Shown piece after piece: positions 45,298-56,547 of a DNA stretch of 64,000 bases (within the stretch, counting starts at the first letter, position 1; every line of letters starts with the position of its first letter). The stretch is taken from contig CM114275.1 of the NCBI GenBank assembly GCA_050084515.1, forward strand, positions 8,990,001-9,054,000, given 5' to 3'. Below the pieces are notes generated by a model that was not told the DNA's origin, made no database searches, and was given only the letters and a program-made list of their open reading frames with translations. The translations under genes were made by a program, and so were the position numbers. This stretch comes from Blasia pusilla (taxonomy: Eukaryota > Marchantiophyta > Marchantiopsida > Blasiales).

Positions 45298-47300
45298 CTT
45301 CAGGTGTGCGCCCTTTGGCTATTAGAGAGGTTTTATACCGCTTGGTTAGTCGATCCCTATGCTTGCAATTTCTTCCTCACTTTCGTACCCACTTATTTCT
45401 TCATCAATTTGGAGTGGCAACTCTTGGAGGTTGTAAGGCTGTGGTGCATGGGATTCGCTCCACTCTTGATATTCATCCAGAATGGGTAGCAATTCAAGTC
45501 GATGTGGCTAATGCATTCAATTCAGTATCTCGTGCGGCCATCTTTGAGGAGTTACGTTGTGATGGAGGACAACTTGCGAGCCTCATTCAATTTGTTTGCT
45601 CCTTCTATGCCTATGATACATCCATTATCTATTCTCATCATGCTACTTCCGGGGAATATAGTATCCTATAATGGGCTTGTGCCACACATCAAAGTGATCC
45701 CATGGGTGGCCCACTCTTTGCCATTGCCCATTTTTGTGCCCTTCGAGCATCAACGCAAGCATTTCCATCTTATCTTTTCCCTTCTATTGCTAATGACACT
45801 CACATTATAGGTCCTTCTGTTGAAGTGGTTCCTGCTTATACCCATTTCGTGGAGCAACTCTCTTTCTTAAACTTTAAAGTCCAACCTAGTAAATGTGGAA
45901 TATGGTCTCCTTTATGCCTTCCCTCAACATTTACCCCACCTAGTCCCAATTTTCCCATCTACATTGAAGGGGTTAGGGTTCTTGGGGTCCCAATTGGCTT
46001 CATCAACTATGTCTCAAAGTTCTTGGATGAGGCCCTTTTGAAAGACGTGGAATGGCTTCATTTGTTACCTCGTCTAGGGGATCCCCAAGTGGCTTATGGG
46101 ATTCTCTCCCAATATTTTCTACGATGTCCTTCCGACCTTCTTTGCACTTGTCCTTCCACTTCAAGATTCTTACATCGGTTGGTCTCTTTTGACGCTTCTA
46201 TCTTGGCAACTTTTGGTCGACTTCTTGGCCCAAATACCTTCGAGGGAGAGGATGGTGTCTTGGCTTCACAACAACCTATCTTGACTATTTCTTTTGGAGG
46301 GGTGGGACTTTCCTTCACGGTTGTATCTGCTCCCGCATCCTTTTTGTGGAGTTGGGCGTTGGTAGCATCGATTATGGCTTCAAGGTTTCTCCAAGGAGAT
46401 ACATCTATCTTGATGGATCATATTGCCCATATAGAGTAGACTTGTTATTTCAACAACAACTGAGATCTGCATGAGCTCTTCTTCCTCTTGCTACACAAGC
46501 AATTATACCCCCTTTCAGTCAATTGATTACGGAAGGGCTTGATCAACTTTAAGAGCATATCTTTGAGAATCTGCATCAAATCAACTTTTCCAGCATTCGC
46601 TCTAAGGCATCATGTGACGCTCATCGAGCTCGTCTGCGTTCATGTGCGGGTATCGGAGCGAGGACGTGGCTTACTGCAAATCCTCTTATTCTTCCATTTT
46701 GTCTTCCTCGAAGTATATTCTCGACAACTTTGCGGTTACGCCTTGGACTTCCCTATCCTTCTCTGTTAGGTTTGCTGAATTGTGTATGCTGCATTGGTGG
46801 CTCGTACTGTAGGATACACCATTGGGCAAGAGCAACTCCATGTCCTACCTTCAACCACACAAGAAACCTCTCGTCGGAGAGTGGATCTTGTTATGTCTCG
46901 ATGTGGATTCCGGACACTAGGTGATGTGGTGGTTGTTGATCCAACACGTTCTAACCTGGTGTGTCGAGCCGCACATACCAAAGGTTTGGCGGTCGAAGAT
47001 GGAGCAAGAATCAAGGAGTTAAGTTATGATGTGAGACATGCGACTAATGGATTTATTCCTTTTGTAGTGGAAGTATTCAGTCATTTACATGTATCTTTTG
47101 ATACTTTTCGAAAAACATGTGCTCACCACTCCCTCGAGAATCATCACCTTGCCCCTTCACGCAGTCCTTCTCTCTATGTAGTTACTACTTATTTTTGGCA
47201 ATGCATCTTAGTGGCCTTACAACGCGCTCAAGCCTTGGCATTGATACGTCGTGCGAGGAGGTGGTGGGGATCGCTTGCCTCGCCGTTCATTCACGTCTGA
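45298..47300 (+). pseudogene. Non-LTR retrotransposon reverse transcriptase with C-terminal domain
   Basis: Reading starts RPLAIREVLYRLVSR, then FGVATLGGCKAVVHGIRSTL, WVAIQVDVANAFNSVSR (first catalytic Asp), QSDPMGGPLFA (usual QGDPLGGP changed), FPSIANDTHIIGP (a YADD-type box with Ala replaced; here A-N-D), then VQPSKCGIWSP and VRVLGVPIG. A stop at 45669-45671 and a frameshift between about 46440 and 46780 break it. The last part (46782-47300) returns to the RT frame with SRRRVDLVMSRCGFRTLGDV and FIPFVVEVF, which could be a restriction-like endonuclease domain as in early-branching non-LTR elements. No poly(A) tail or target-site duplication seen. RT identity is firm, the nuclease assignment is not. 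Confidence 0.75.
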
Positions 47301-50300
47301 CCAACCACGTGTGTTCTTGTCAGATTTGTTTTAGGCTACCAATCGTGTAGCTCGTTGAGTCGGTGTTTGCATTGGCTAGTTGCTATTTTATTTTTGCATT
47401 CTTTTATGCATTTTTTGACTCTTCTTTTGAGATGTGATTACCTTTCTTTGTCCTCTTTTGAGGTTTATTTTATAAGAAAGTGGATATATAAAATTACCTT
47501 GTAGTTTTCAATCATTTCTACTTCTAAGTGAATCTCAAATGAATATCAAATTTCTTTCTATCTGTTGCCCCAAGTAAGGTGAATCTTCGAACCCATATAT
47601 TCTTGAGTTTGTAAAATCATCATCCAGTCCAGTTAAGACCATATGGGATATTTCTCCAAAAGCTTATGAGTAGGCCATATTCATACATATATCACACACT
47701 TTCTAAGAACTTAACTATCCCATGGCTTACCATGTGTACAAAAGTATAGATCTTTATATACCATAAAAGTACATACTACAACATACAAGGATATGTTTGG
47801 TATAGGGCTTGATGAAAATATATACAATATTAGCAATCTTGAGAATGTTGTATAGGCTATTCCATCAAAAAATTGGATGGATATAAATTTAAGGGAAAAT
47901 TGAAAATAATCATAACCTTGATCATATAGCCACTAATCTTGTATTTGATTTATGAAAGTGTAGCCAATTTACAATCACTAGGCTAGGTCCCATCTTCTAA
48001 TGAAGTTACACTACTCTAAAATTATAATATTCAACTAATCTAATCAGATAAATTTTTATATCTCTTGCTCATTGACCATTCCAATTATTGGTAGGAAATA
48101 AGAAAAACCTGATTTTATATTACTCTTTAATTAAAACTCAAAGACTTTGGCCCCAAAAATTGATAATAGTTATTTACTATTTGTTAAGCTTCACAGGATG
48201 GGTTGTATTAAGCTTTGAAAGTGAAAAAAATTTGGCACTCATTGATGACCTAGATGAACTTTTTGTAGAAAGTGATCGTAAACACTCAAAATATGATAAA
48301 ACAAGTTGAACTACCCCCATAACCAAACAATTGTATTTAATTGATCACCTTCTCCAAAAATTATAAGATCATACAATGGTGAAAACTTAATCTTTTTGGA
48401 ATAATATTAAAAAAGATCAATATCAAGAGATCTTTCGTAACATAACCCATGATAGCCTATATGGCTCTAGTTAGAGGCATGAATATATTTGGTGCCATTC
48501 TATTTCTTTGGGTAAAATTTCAAATCAAAATTCAAGTTTTTGCTCTCATTTTTATTTTAATTTCTTATTAAAAAAATCATTGAAGAGCTTCTTAATTTTT
48601 GGATAATACATAGGATCATCCAAAGAAGTTAGAAGTATAGCCAAAACCAATAAATAATACCACCCCATGATGTGGAATTTTTTGCTAAACCTTAAAGATG
48701 ATGTATTCTAAAATCTTTATTAAACATCACCCCTACTCGATCTAAATTATTTAAAATTTTCCAACTAGGATACATATAAATGGGATGATTCTAGTTTTTT
48801 TTTAATAATTAAAAATTATAATATCTCCCAAATTGGAATCAAAATTAGTAATTGAAAATTTGGAAGTTGAATTTTATTTCAAATTTAAGATTCCAATAAG
48901 ATGATATGAGTTGTTCCATATTCCCTAATTCCTCGAATCTTCAAGGCTTCATAATGATGCATAGTTGGTAAGTCTAAAAGATAAATTTTAAGGGTTGTAT
49001 ATTCAAAGATTGGCTCCAATATGACCCATAATTATCCTTAAATCCTAAAACTTTGTGGTGACATGTATGGCCATAAGGAGGGATGTATGAATCTTTTATG
49101 GCCATTCTATTTCTCGACATGAAATCTATTGAAGTAAGGAATATTAAGGACTCTCATAGTTCACTGAAAATTTCAATGTCAATCTCTAGTATTGCGTGAG
49201 CGTACGTTCAGTAGGTCACACTCTTCTTACTGATCTACATCCAAACACACTCATGTTGGCCAGTGTTTGGGTCAACCAGCCACACATCTCCTTAGGTTCT
49301 CAACTCATGCTATCCAACAAGCTCAAAAATTCCTAATCCCGCACTTGTACTACGGGCAAGTCTTCCTAGACTTGGGACATACTTCTTGGATAGTCCATGC
49401 ACCTGAAACAACGCTGGCGCGCGTGGCGGTTCCAATTATCCAATGAATCTCAAATACTTCTCTTACAGAGACCCAAAAATTAAGTTACGGCTTGAGGTCC
49501 AAGGTTGACATCTAAAATTCTCCCCCTCGAACTTGGCTTGGTGTCCACAAACTGAAGCCAACCTCTCCATCCATTTTGTTCCCTTGGTTCGCCCCATAGG
49601 ATCCCTAAGTAGAGTTCAAGTCCCAAGCACCCCTTGGAGGCATCCCCCCGGGTCCCCTCCCTTATATATAGTTCTAGAGGTCTCCACCCGCTCCCCACCT
49701 TCGGGAAAGTCCTCTTGGGCCGCTCATCTTGGCCCTAAACCCAACTACCAATTTGATAGTTGATGGGAAGTTTCTTGATCTCTATTTATGTGTTTGTCTA
49801 GATCTTTGGTGCGTTGGAATTTTATTTGCATAAGATTTCCAACACCATCTTTTTCATCCCAAACACACATTGGATTTAGTTGTTATGATCTTAAACACCG
49901 CAAAACCTAAACGCAATTCATACGCCCTAGGGTAAAAGTGAGGGTTTGTAGCACTAAAACAAGAAGGTATGAGGATGTAGAGGCCTAAACACTTACATTA
50001 GATACAATTTTAGATTACATGTTACTAACATAGCAAGAGGAGACCTCCAAGTCCATTTTTGGGGCTAATATTTGGGGGTAAATACAAAACATATCTAAAG
50101 GAACTTGTGTGCTACATTTACAATCCTATCTACATTCCATAAGGATAACACAATACCTTCGAGTTTTGCGTTTTTGTATGCCACCTTTAGAATTACACCT
50201 ACAAACGAATCTTGTAAGCAAAACCCCCCTCCCCCCATACAAAATATCCGAGTCACTCTCCGTTTGATGGAGCCGACGGCAGTCGTGCCTATCTGTTTCA

Positions 50301-50660
50301 TAGGCGACGAGCCTCCCAAAGGGTCGTCTGGGGGAGGTACGCACAGAGACAGGCGGCTGACCTGTTACCAGCTAAAGTAAGGTGATTACTTAATTATTAA
50401 ACTTACTACGTACGGAATCTACCCTGGTTCTCCTCACGGTTAACTCCCCCCGCGCGAGCGGGTAGCTTGGATCTGGACCGTGCAATGGGGAAATCATGTG
50501 AACGGACCGTTGGATGGAGTTACATAAAAGCGGATCGAGGTACAGAAAAGTTTCGTAATGTTTTATTTTATTTATTTCCTCCGACTGCGGAACGAGAGGT
50601 GCGAAATGTGTGATGCACGGAGGCCGTACCTGCACATCCGTCCGCATGAAGTAGTGAACG
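47301..50660. other. AT-rich intergenic DNA, no gene seen
   Basis: Low-GC DNA (about 47400-49200) with only short frames. 49480-49770 is GC-richer and LTR-like in look, but no partner repeat was found. Confidence 0.4.
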
Positions 50661-50669
50661 GAGGGATTG

Positions 50670-50677
50670 TATAAATA
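50670..50677 (+). promoter_or_regulatory. TATA box of the cysteine protease gene
   Basis: TATAAATA, about 360 bases upstream of the protease ATG at 51036, in GC-richer flanks and followed by pyrimidine-rich sequence near 50694-50700 suited to a transcription start. Confidence 0.6.
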
Positions 50678-50824
50678 CCATCCGCTGAAGTCATCTCTCA
50701 GGAATCCTTGGATGGCGTGATTCCTCTCTCTCCCGATATTCTTGTCCTCCTACCTTTAAGGATTCTCCTAGAAAGCGATTCTCTTCCGTGTCGGTTTCGC
50801 GACTCCCGCAGGCTCTTCCTTAAG

Positions 50825-50858
50825 TGCGACGGCGCAGGCGCAGGCGCAGGCGCAGGCG
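50825..50858. repeat. (GCAGGC)n hexanucleotide repeat in probable 5' UTR
   Basis: About five tandem copies of the hexamer GGCGCA/GCAGGC upstream of the protease start. A 78-codon frame runs through it as an Ala-Gly repeat and could be an upstream ORF, but is probably non-coding. Confidence 0.7.
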
Positions 50859-51035
50859 AGCCCGTGCTCAAAAGGGCAAAGGCCTCGCTTTTGGCACGGA
50901 TCCACGGAAGGGGAGGCTACCGTCTTGCTCGAACGAAAGAGTGATACTCTGAGTTGAGCACTGCCATCGCTCGTACCACGCACGGAGCGGAAGGGAGTGG
51001 TGCAATTCGGCGATAGTGAGAAGCGGACGATCGAT

Positions 51036-54000
51036 ATGGCGATCGCGATGTCTGCGTGGGCGCTAGCTCTGCTGTCAGTGGCCGTGGTGGGAATCACGGC
51101 CCTGCCAGAAAGGGCCCATATTGCGATGGTAACTGAATTGGAAGCAGAGGCTGCACTCAATAGCGGACGGTTTAACGAGATTCTAGGAGATGTTCCTCGT
51201 CTCGGCGAATTCACTAGCTTTGCCCGTCAGTACGTACTCGTTTCTCTTCTCTCTGACTGTCTTATCACTGGCTGCTCCCTCTCTCCCCTTTCATAGAATA
51301 TCCTGCGAAGTTCAGTTCTGCCGTTGGGCATATCCGCACTCGAGAGGTAATAACGGTGTGACGAACACGCCCAATCTCAGGCCGGAGAGATCCGTACTCG
51401 AGAGAGAGAGAGAGAGAGAGTCTCAATTCGAACATGCCCAATCTGAGGCCGGAGAGATCCGTACGAGCGAGCGAGAGAGAGAGAGAGAGTCTCAATTGTG
51501 ACTTTTGGCTATGTTTATGAGTTAATGATTCGAAAAACCGAAGGCTTTCGCTTTGAAGAAATGAAAGAGAGACTAAGCCTAAGCTTGCAATCTGGTGACG
51601 GAAGGTGCTGAGCCGTAGCGATGCCACGGCACACACTGAACGAAGGCCGTCTCAAGCGCCAAGGCGTGGATTAGACGGAAATCCTCTCCTACAACGCTTT
51701 CTCCCTCCATGAATCCCAGCGAATCGGCTATTTTCAAGTCCTGCACCCACGGTTCTCTCTCTTCTCCCGGAGTCTCCCATGGTCCTGTGACGCTGCACGT
51801 AGGGCTGGACATCATGCACTGGATCGTTCCATTTCCTCCCTCGATTCAGCGTCCAGTGCCTCGCCTTTCTCATGATCTGTTGGTGGGCGAATCGCATTGC
51901 GGACAATGGGGCATCGGCCCTGTTTTTGTACGTTAGTGACGTGTTCTCTTGAAGCTCACGTTCCCTCTAGCTACTTTACAGTTGGACTTCTTGCCGATTG
52001 TCCAGCAATTGCAATTTTTCTCTTCCCGCGACGTGTGAATGTCGAACCAGCCAGCTACCCTTTCTGTGCGTGTTTCCCCCAATTGTATGCAGGGAATTAG
52101 TTGATAAAGGTGACACAGTTTGGCGGCTGGCCTTGTGAGCCACAGGTGGTTCTTCCGGTTCCGACACTCCTTGACCGGACTGGAGTTTGCGCGAATTGAA
52201 TTGGCCGATCAAGTGCGTGCCTGGCCAGCTGACGGATCAATGCTGACGGATGGATTCGTGAGTGCAGACATGGAAAGAAGTACGGCTCCGTGCCCGAGTT
52301 ACGCTACCGGTTCAAGACTTTCGTTGAAAATGTTGAGCTCATCGAAGCTACCAACGCCCAAGATCTCCCCTACAAGCTCGGAATCAATAGTAAGCTTCTC
52401 TGGCTGCCCAGGTGTTTTCAACCGTATTTGCTGTGAAGGTGTTTCGGGTCATCCAAACCTCGTTGAAGTCCCAGACGTGGAGCACTAGGGTAGGAGAACC
52501 TTGCTCCCTCGCATAATCGGCTCTCCCGCCTCTCACGGGCACTTCTGGGAAGTGCGTTGACTGCCACTGGAACTCGACGATGTCTCGTTCCAGTCGCACT
52601 GAAACAATATGTACTGACACGCATCGGTAGTTCTGGTCGGCTGTTGAGGGGGTGAGCCGTGTCACTCTCCTCATCTTTGTTGAAAATTGGGCTGCAGAGT
52701 TCGCGGACATGGGGATGGACGAGTTCCAGCATACTTATCTCGGGGCGGGGCAGGACTGCTCGGCGACCAAGGGAACCCATCTCATGAGAAACAAGGCTCT
52801 GCCGCTCAAGGTAAGCACGCAAACTAGAAAGTAAATCTCGTGCTATCATTCTCTCTCTCTTGCCGTTTATGGAGTCGCGTGAAATGCCAAGCTCTGCGAC
52901 GTGCACGTGTATGCTGCCCACATCGTAATTTTCCAGAAATATACACGGCAGCAGGTGTTGTGTTGTGTTGTGTTTTGCACGCCAAGCTATGTATTTGTGT
53001 ACTACAGATCAATCATTGGCCAAATTCCTTTCTCGTTTCCCTCCCTTGCTCACCTAGTAGAAACCATTGGACGTTCGGACGAGACTGAAGTGGCCTCCGA
53101 GACAGAATCGCGGAGGAATGATTGTTTGAGGTGTTCCACCGGCACGTCTAGATTTGTACAGAGACGACGTCGTTGAATGGCTTCTTCTCTTCCCTCCATT
53201 GCGCACCTGGTAGAAATGCAATGAGGATGAATTCGGGCTGGCTCGTTTTCTCGTAGGATTGATCGAATGAGTGGATGGGGTGCGGATGAGGGAAATTGTA
53301 GATGCACCCGTCCCCATGCCTGACGCTGGTCGAAAGCGCTCCATCCATCCACCCAAATGCCGCTGCATGTGTAAATCACAGTGTAGGTAGTCAGTCCTCT
53401 GGTTGCTCTGGGATGGCATGACGAAGTGACCTAAGTTGCTCCTCCTAAATCGCAGAAAGATTGGCGTCTACACAACATCGTGAGTCCCGTGAAGGATCAG
53501 GCGAGCTGCGGATCCTGCTGGACGTTCAGGTACTAAAATCGAGTGGTGTAGGGTGGAGATGTACTGCCACCGACAAACTGCAGTGTCGAATTCTCCAGGA
53601 GGTCAATTGTGCTGATGGTTGTGATTGCGACGCAGTTTATTCCAATGATCTTGCTGATGCTTCGACTGCGCGACGAGAGTTGATGATTGTATCGGTGCTG
53701 CTTGTAATGTGCAGTACCACCGGTTCCCTGGAGTCCGCCCATGCTCAAGCCACAGGCCGTATGGTCCTGTTGTCGGAGCAGCAACTGGTGGATTGTGCCG
53801 GTGAATTTAACAACTTCGGCTGTGGCGGTGGGTTACCGTCACAAGCGTTTGAGTACATCCGATATAACGGAGGACTGGAGAGCGAGGACGCGTATCCTTA
53901 CACGGCCATGGACGGCACTTGCAAATTCAACCCTTCAGCTGTTGCTGCCAAAGTTTACGACGTAGTCAACATCACTGCGGTATGTTTCTCGGTGGTTGAT

Positions 54001-55419
54001 ATTGTCGAACATTGTACTTTCGTGAGTGAGACTGAGCTCTGCAATGGAGGGCATCAGTCAGTGGGAAGTCCTTGCACAACAGAGACAAATTGAGATCGAT
54101 TGCACTGTTTCTCCACACTTCGGAAACAGAGATCCACCATTTCAAAAGCTGTTTCCAATTAGACCTGCAGTTTCCTTCGTTTTCTAGAGAAAATCAACTC
54201 TCATCCGGAATCACACTTGAGATCTCGTCACTCGAATTCAGTAGTCGTTTCATCGTGTAAAATGCGAACTACAGGGTGCGGAGGATGAGTTGAAGGATGC
54301 GGTGGCTTTCTCGCGTCCAGTGGCCGTTGCGTACGAAGTTGTTGACGGTTTCAACCTGTACCAGAGCGGAGTCTACACAAGCACAACCTGTCACTCCGGT
54401 CCTGAGGTGAGCTGATGTGTCGGTGCTGGTGCTGGTGGCTGGAACTCTTTGCTGACCTCCGTGAAGACCTACTAAGAGCAAAAGTAGATGGAGCTGTGAG
54501 ACTCAATATGACCTCACAAATCTCACCTACCTGCATGAAACTGAACACATCGTGCTCCTCAAGTGCTGTGGTGTTGCGGTCTTTGTCCTGACTGACTAGC
54601 ATAGCGAGTCGGTGTAGATGGTAGGGTGCGTCTTCTCTTCGACTGCGGGAATCTGCAAGGGGGCGGGGGGGGAGTGCTTCTGTTGTCATGATTGATTTGA
54701 TGAGTCAAAACTTGATCGGTTGGTCCAGACGGTGAATCATGCGGTCTTGGCTGTGGGTTATGATGTGAGTGAGGACGGAATTCCCCACTGGATCATCAAA
54801 AACTCGTGGGGTGCCGACTGGGGCGACAACGGCTACTTCCGGATGGAGATGGGAAAGAACATGTGTGGTATGTGCTTCACACTCTCGATCACAATAACTC
54901 CTACTCACCCATTCCCCTCGTGCAATTGCCTGCCTCCATTGACTTGCCAATGACTTTTTGAGGTGCACACAAGTAGTGGCAGATGTCACGGTTGGAAGTC
55001 CTCTTTCTGCAAGTGAAGCGTCTATTGTTCTCGTTTGATATTGTTCGTGCTGTTGGTGGAGCTCGTTTGTTGTCTGTCGAACTCCTTAAAAAAGAACTTC
55101 TGCAAGTGAAGCGTTTATTGATCTCGTTTGAGATTGTTCGTGCTGTTGGTGGAGTTCGTTGTGGTCTGTCGAACTCCCATCAATTTATTTAGCTCTCCTT
55201 GATTTTTTCCTTTTTCTTCCCGGAGGAACCTTCTCCCATTGATCGAAACACAAATGCGAGCCATTTCTGAAGCCGCCTTCTTCGGCTGCTGTGGGCATGA
55301 TCGAGGTCCCTATTTTCTACGGCCTTGCTGGAAGTTTACTCATGGAGCTGAACTTGAACTTTGCAGGTATCGCAACATGTGCATCATACCCTATCGTTCC
55401 TGAGGATCTTCTGCGGTGA
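51036..55419 (+). CDS. Aleurain/cathepsin-H-type vacuolar cysteine protease, eight exons
   Basis: Papain-family (C1A) protease made as a preproenzyme. Exons 51036-51229, 52268-52389, 52698-52810, 53456-53529, 53715-53979, 54275-54406, 54729-54867 and 55367-55419 join in frame to 363 aa, the usual aleurain length. Hydrophobic signal peptide at about 5-24. Prodomain has an ERFNIN-like helix ([17 protein letters not shown]) and INKFADM. GQDCSAT resembles the aleurain/cathepsin H mini-chain, with Asp where Asn gives an N-glycosylation site in relatives. Mature domain: Gln158 and Cys164 (CGSCWTFS), [18 protein letters not shown], His304 ([10 protein letters not shown]), Asn325 ([10 protein letters not shown]) and C-terminal CASYPIVP with an unusual EDLLR extension. 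All catalytic residues are present. No NPIR-type vacuolar sorting motif is visible after the signal peptide. The start is the ATG directly before the hydrophobic core; an in-frame GTG upstream is unlikely. Confidence 0.95.
51362..51497. repeat. Tandem repeat with GA tracts in protease intron 1
   Basis: Units 51362-51428 and 51429-51497. Each reads CGAACA(C/T)GCCCAATCT, AGGCCGGAGAGATCCGTAC, a GA run and TCTCAATT. Confidence 0.92.
55005..55177. repeat. Imperfect 80-bp direct repeat in protease intron 7
   Basis: 55005-55085 and 55098-55177 share TTCTGCAAGTGAAGCGT, ATTGTTCGTGCTGTTGGTGG and TCTGTCGAACTCC with about ten differences. Both copies stay open in one frame, but they lie between confirmed exons and are intronic. 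Confidence 0.9.
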
Positions 55420-55730
55420 GGAACCGATCGCCGACTGTGTATATACATATATGTCTGCCTTAGGGACATGTCAGCGCTGCTTCAGACTGCGGAGACTCCC
55501 ATCTTCCTCGTTCCGTCACTCGGATATATCAGCCTATGTGCATTGGAATCAGCACGAAGCCTTTCTGATTTTCACGGCATATTCCGTGGAACAGTCTTCA
55601 AGAGAAAGGATTTCGGGGAGACTAGCTCCGGTAGTGAACAAGGGGATGCCCTCTTCTGTTTTCTAGCTAGAATTGGGCTTTGTAAAGCGCTAGCGCGATT
55701 GTATAAATGAAATCACCGGTGAAGGAAGCG

Positions 55731-55736
55731 AATAAA
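55731..55736 (+). terminator. Possible poly(A) signal of the protease gene
   Basis: AATAAA about 312 bases after the protease stop codon, the first canonical signal downstream. Confidence 0.4.
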
Positions 55737-55739
55737 GGA

Positions 55740-56367
55740 TCGAAATTCACCGCAGCACGTGAATGCGAATGCATAATTCTCTGTTTCTTCCATGACACTG
55801 AGTGAGTGCAGCCTGAAAATTCCCTTCATGAGCTGAAAGACCGTCCAAAGACACAATCAAGAGGCTGCGAAGAACGAGTGGGGAGAAATCACTCGTCTCA
55901 GAACACAGCCCGATCGCATCCATTGCATAAACACCGTTGTACCAAAAGTTGGTCTGCGCAACACTCGTCCTTCCAAACCTGCCACCATCAGCCTTCATTC
56001 CTGCGGAGGATATGGCAACGTTCACGGCCATGTACAAGTGATCACGAACACATGTGGCAAAGGAAGACGGCAGATCGCTTCATAACCTTTCATATACATG
56101 AGTTATATCTATGTAATTAATAGAGGGCAGCTTCGAGAAAATCCTTTTCGGGTGCTTACACTAGGGTTTTATGGTGTCACTTTGAAGGAGGGAGTTGAAT
56201 TAAAAAAGATAATAAAATTTTTTTAATATATCATATTAAATTTTAATTTAAAATTTAACACCACCGGTGGTATTTAATTTTTTTTAAATATTTTTAAATA
56301 TTCTACACCAGCTAGTGCATAATATTATTGAAACAATTTCATAACCTTTCACGACTCAGAGTCATCA
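55740..56367. other. Intergenic DNA, no gene seen
   Basis: Overlapping 96- and 104-codon frames on opposite strands without recognisable domains, followed by a very AT-rich stretch (56190-56330). Confidence 0.4.
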
Positions 56368-56547
56368 TTTATATTATTATTGGAGAGTGCTTTCTTCAAT
56401 TCCAAACACCTTTTTGTTTGACGTGTGGCATCCAAGCGATAAGAAAATACTTCTCCATTTACTTCTCCATTGAGGGGCAGCAAGAAAAAAAATTGTGTGC
56501 AACATGATTAGGTTTCACTCACGTGCAAGGCACGAGCTGCCCACTAG
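56368..56547 (+). mobile_element. Short Helitron (family 1)
   Basis: 5' TTTATATTATTATTGGAGAG after A (56367), then CCAAACACCTTTTTGTTTGACG, GTGTGCAACATGATTAGG, a hairpin CACGTGCAAGGCACGAG, GCTGCCCACTAG, then T (56548). 180 bp. An extra ACTTCTCCATTTACTTCTCC duplication lies inside. Confidence 0.78.

Noticed and set aside
50708-50944. Upstream protein with an Ala-Gly repeat
   Set aside because: It sits between the TATA box and the protease ATG, so it is probably 5' UTR; the repeat is a hexanucleotide microsatellite.
54983-55192. Small protein with an internal repeat
   Set aside because: It lies in intron 7 of the protease gene. The open frame spans a direct DNA repeat and no splice sites support it.
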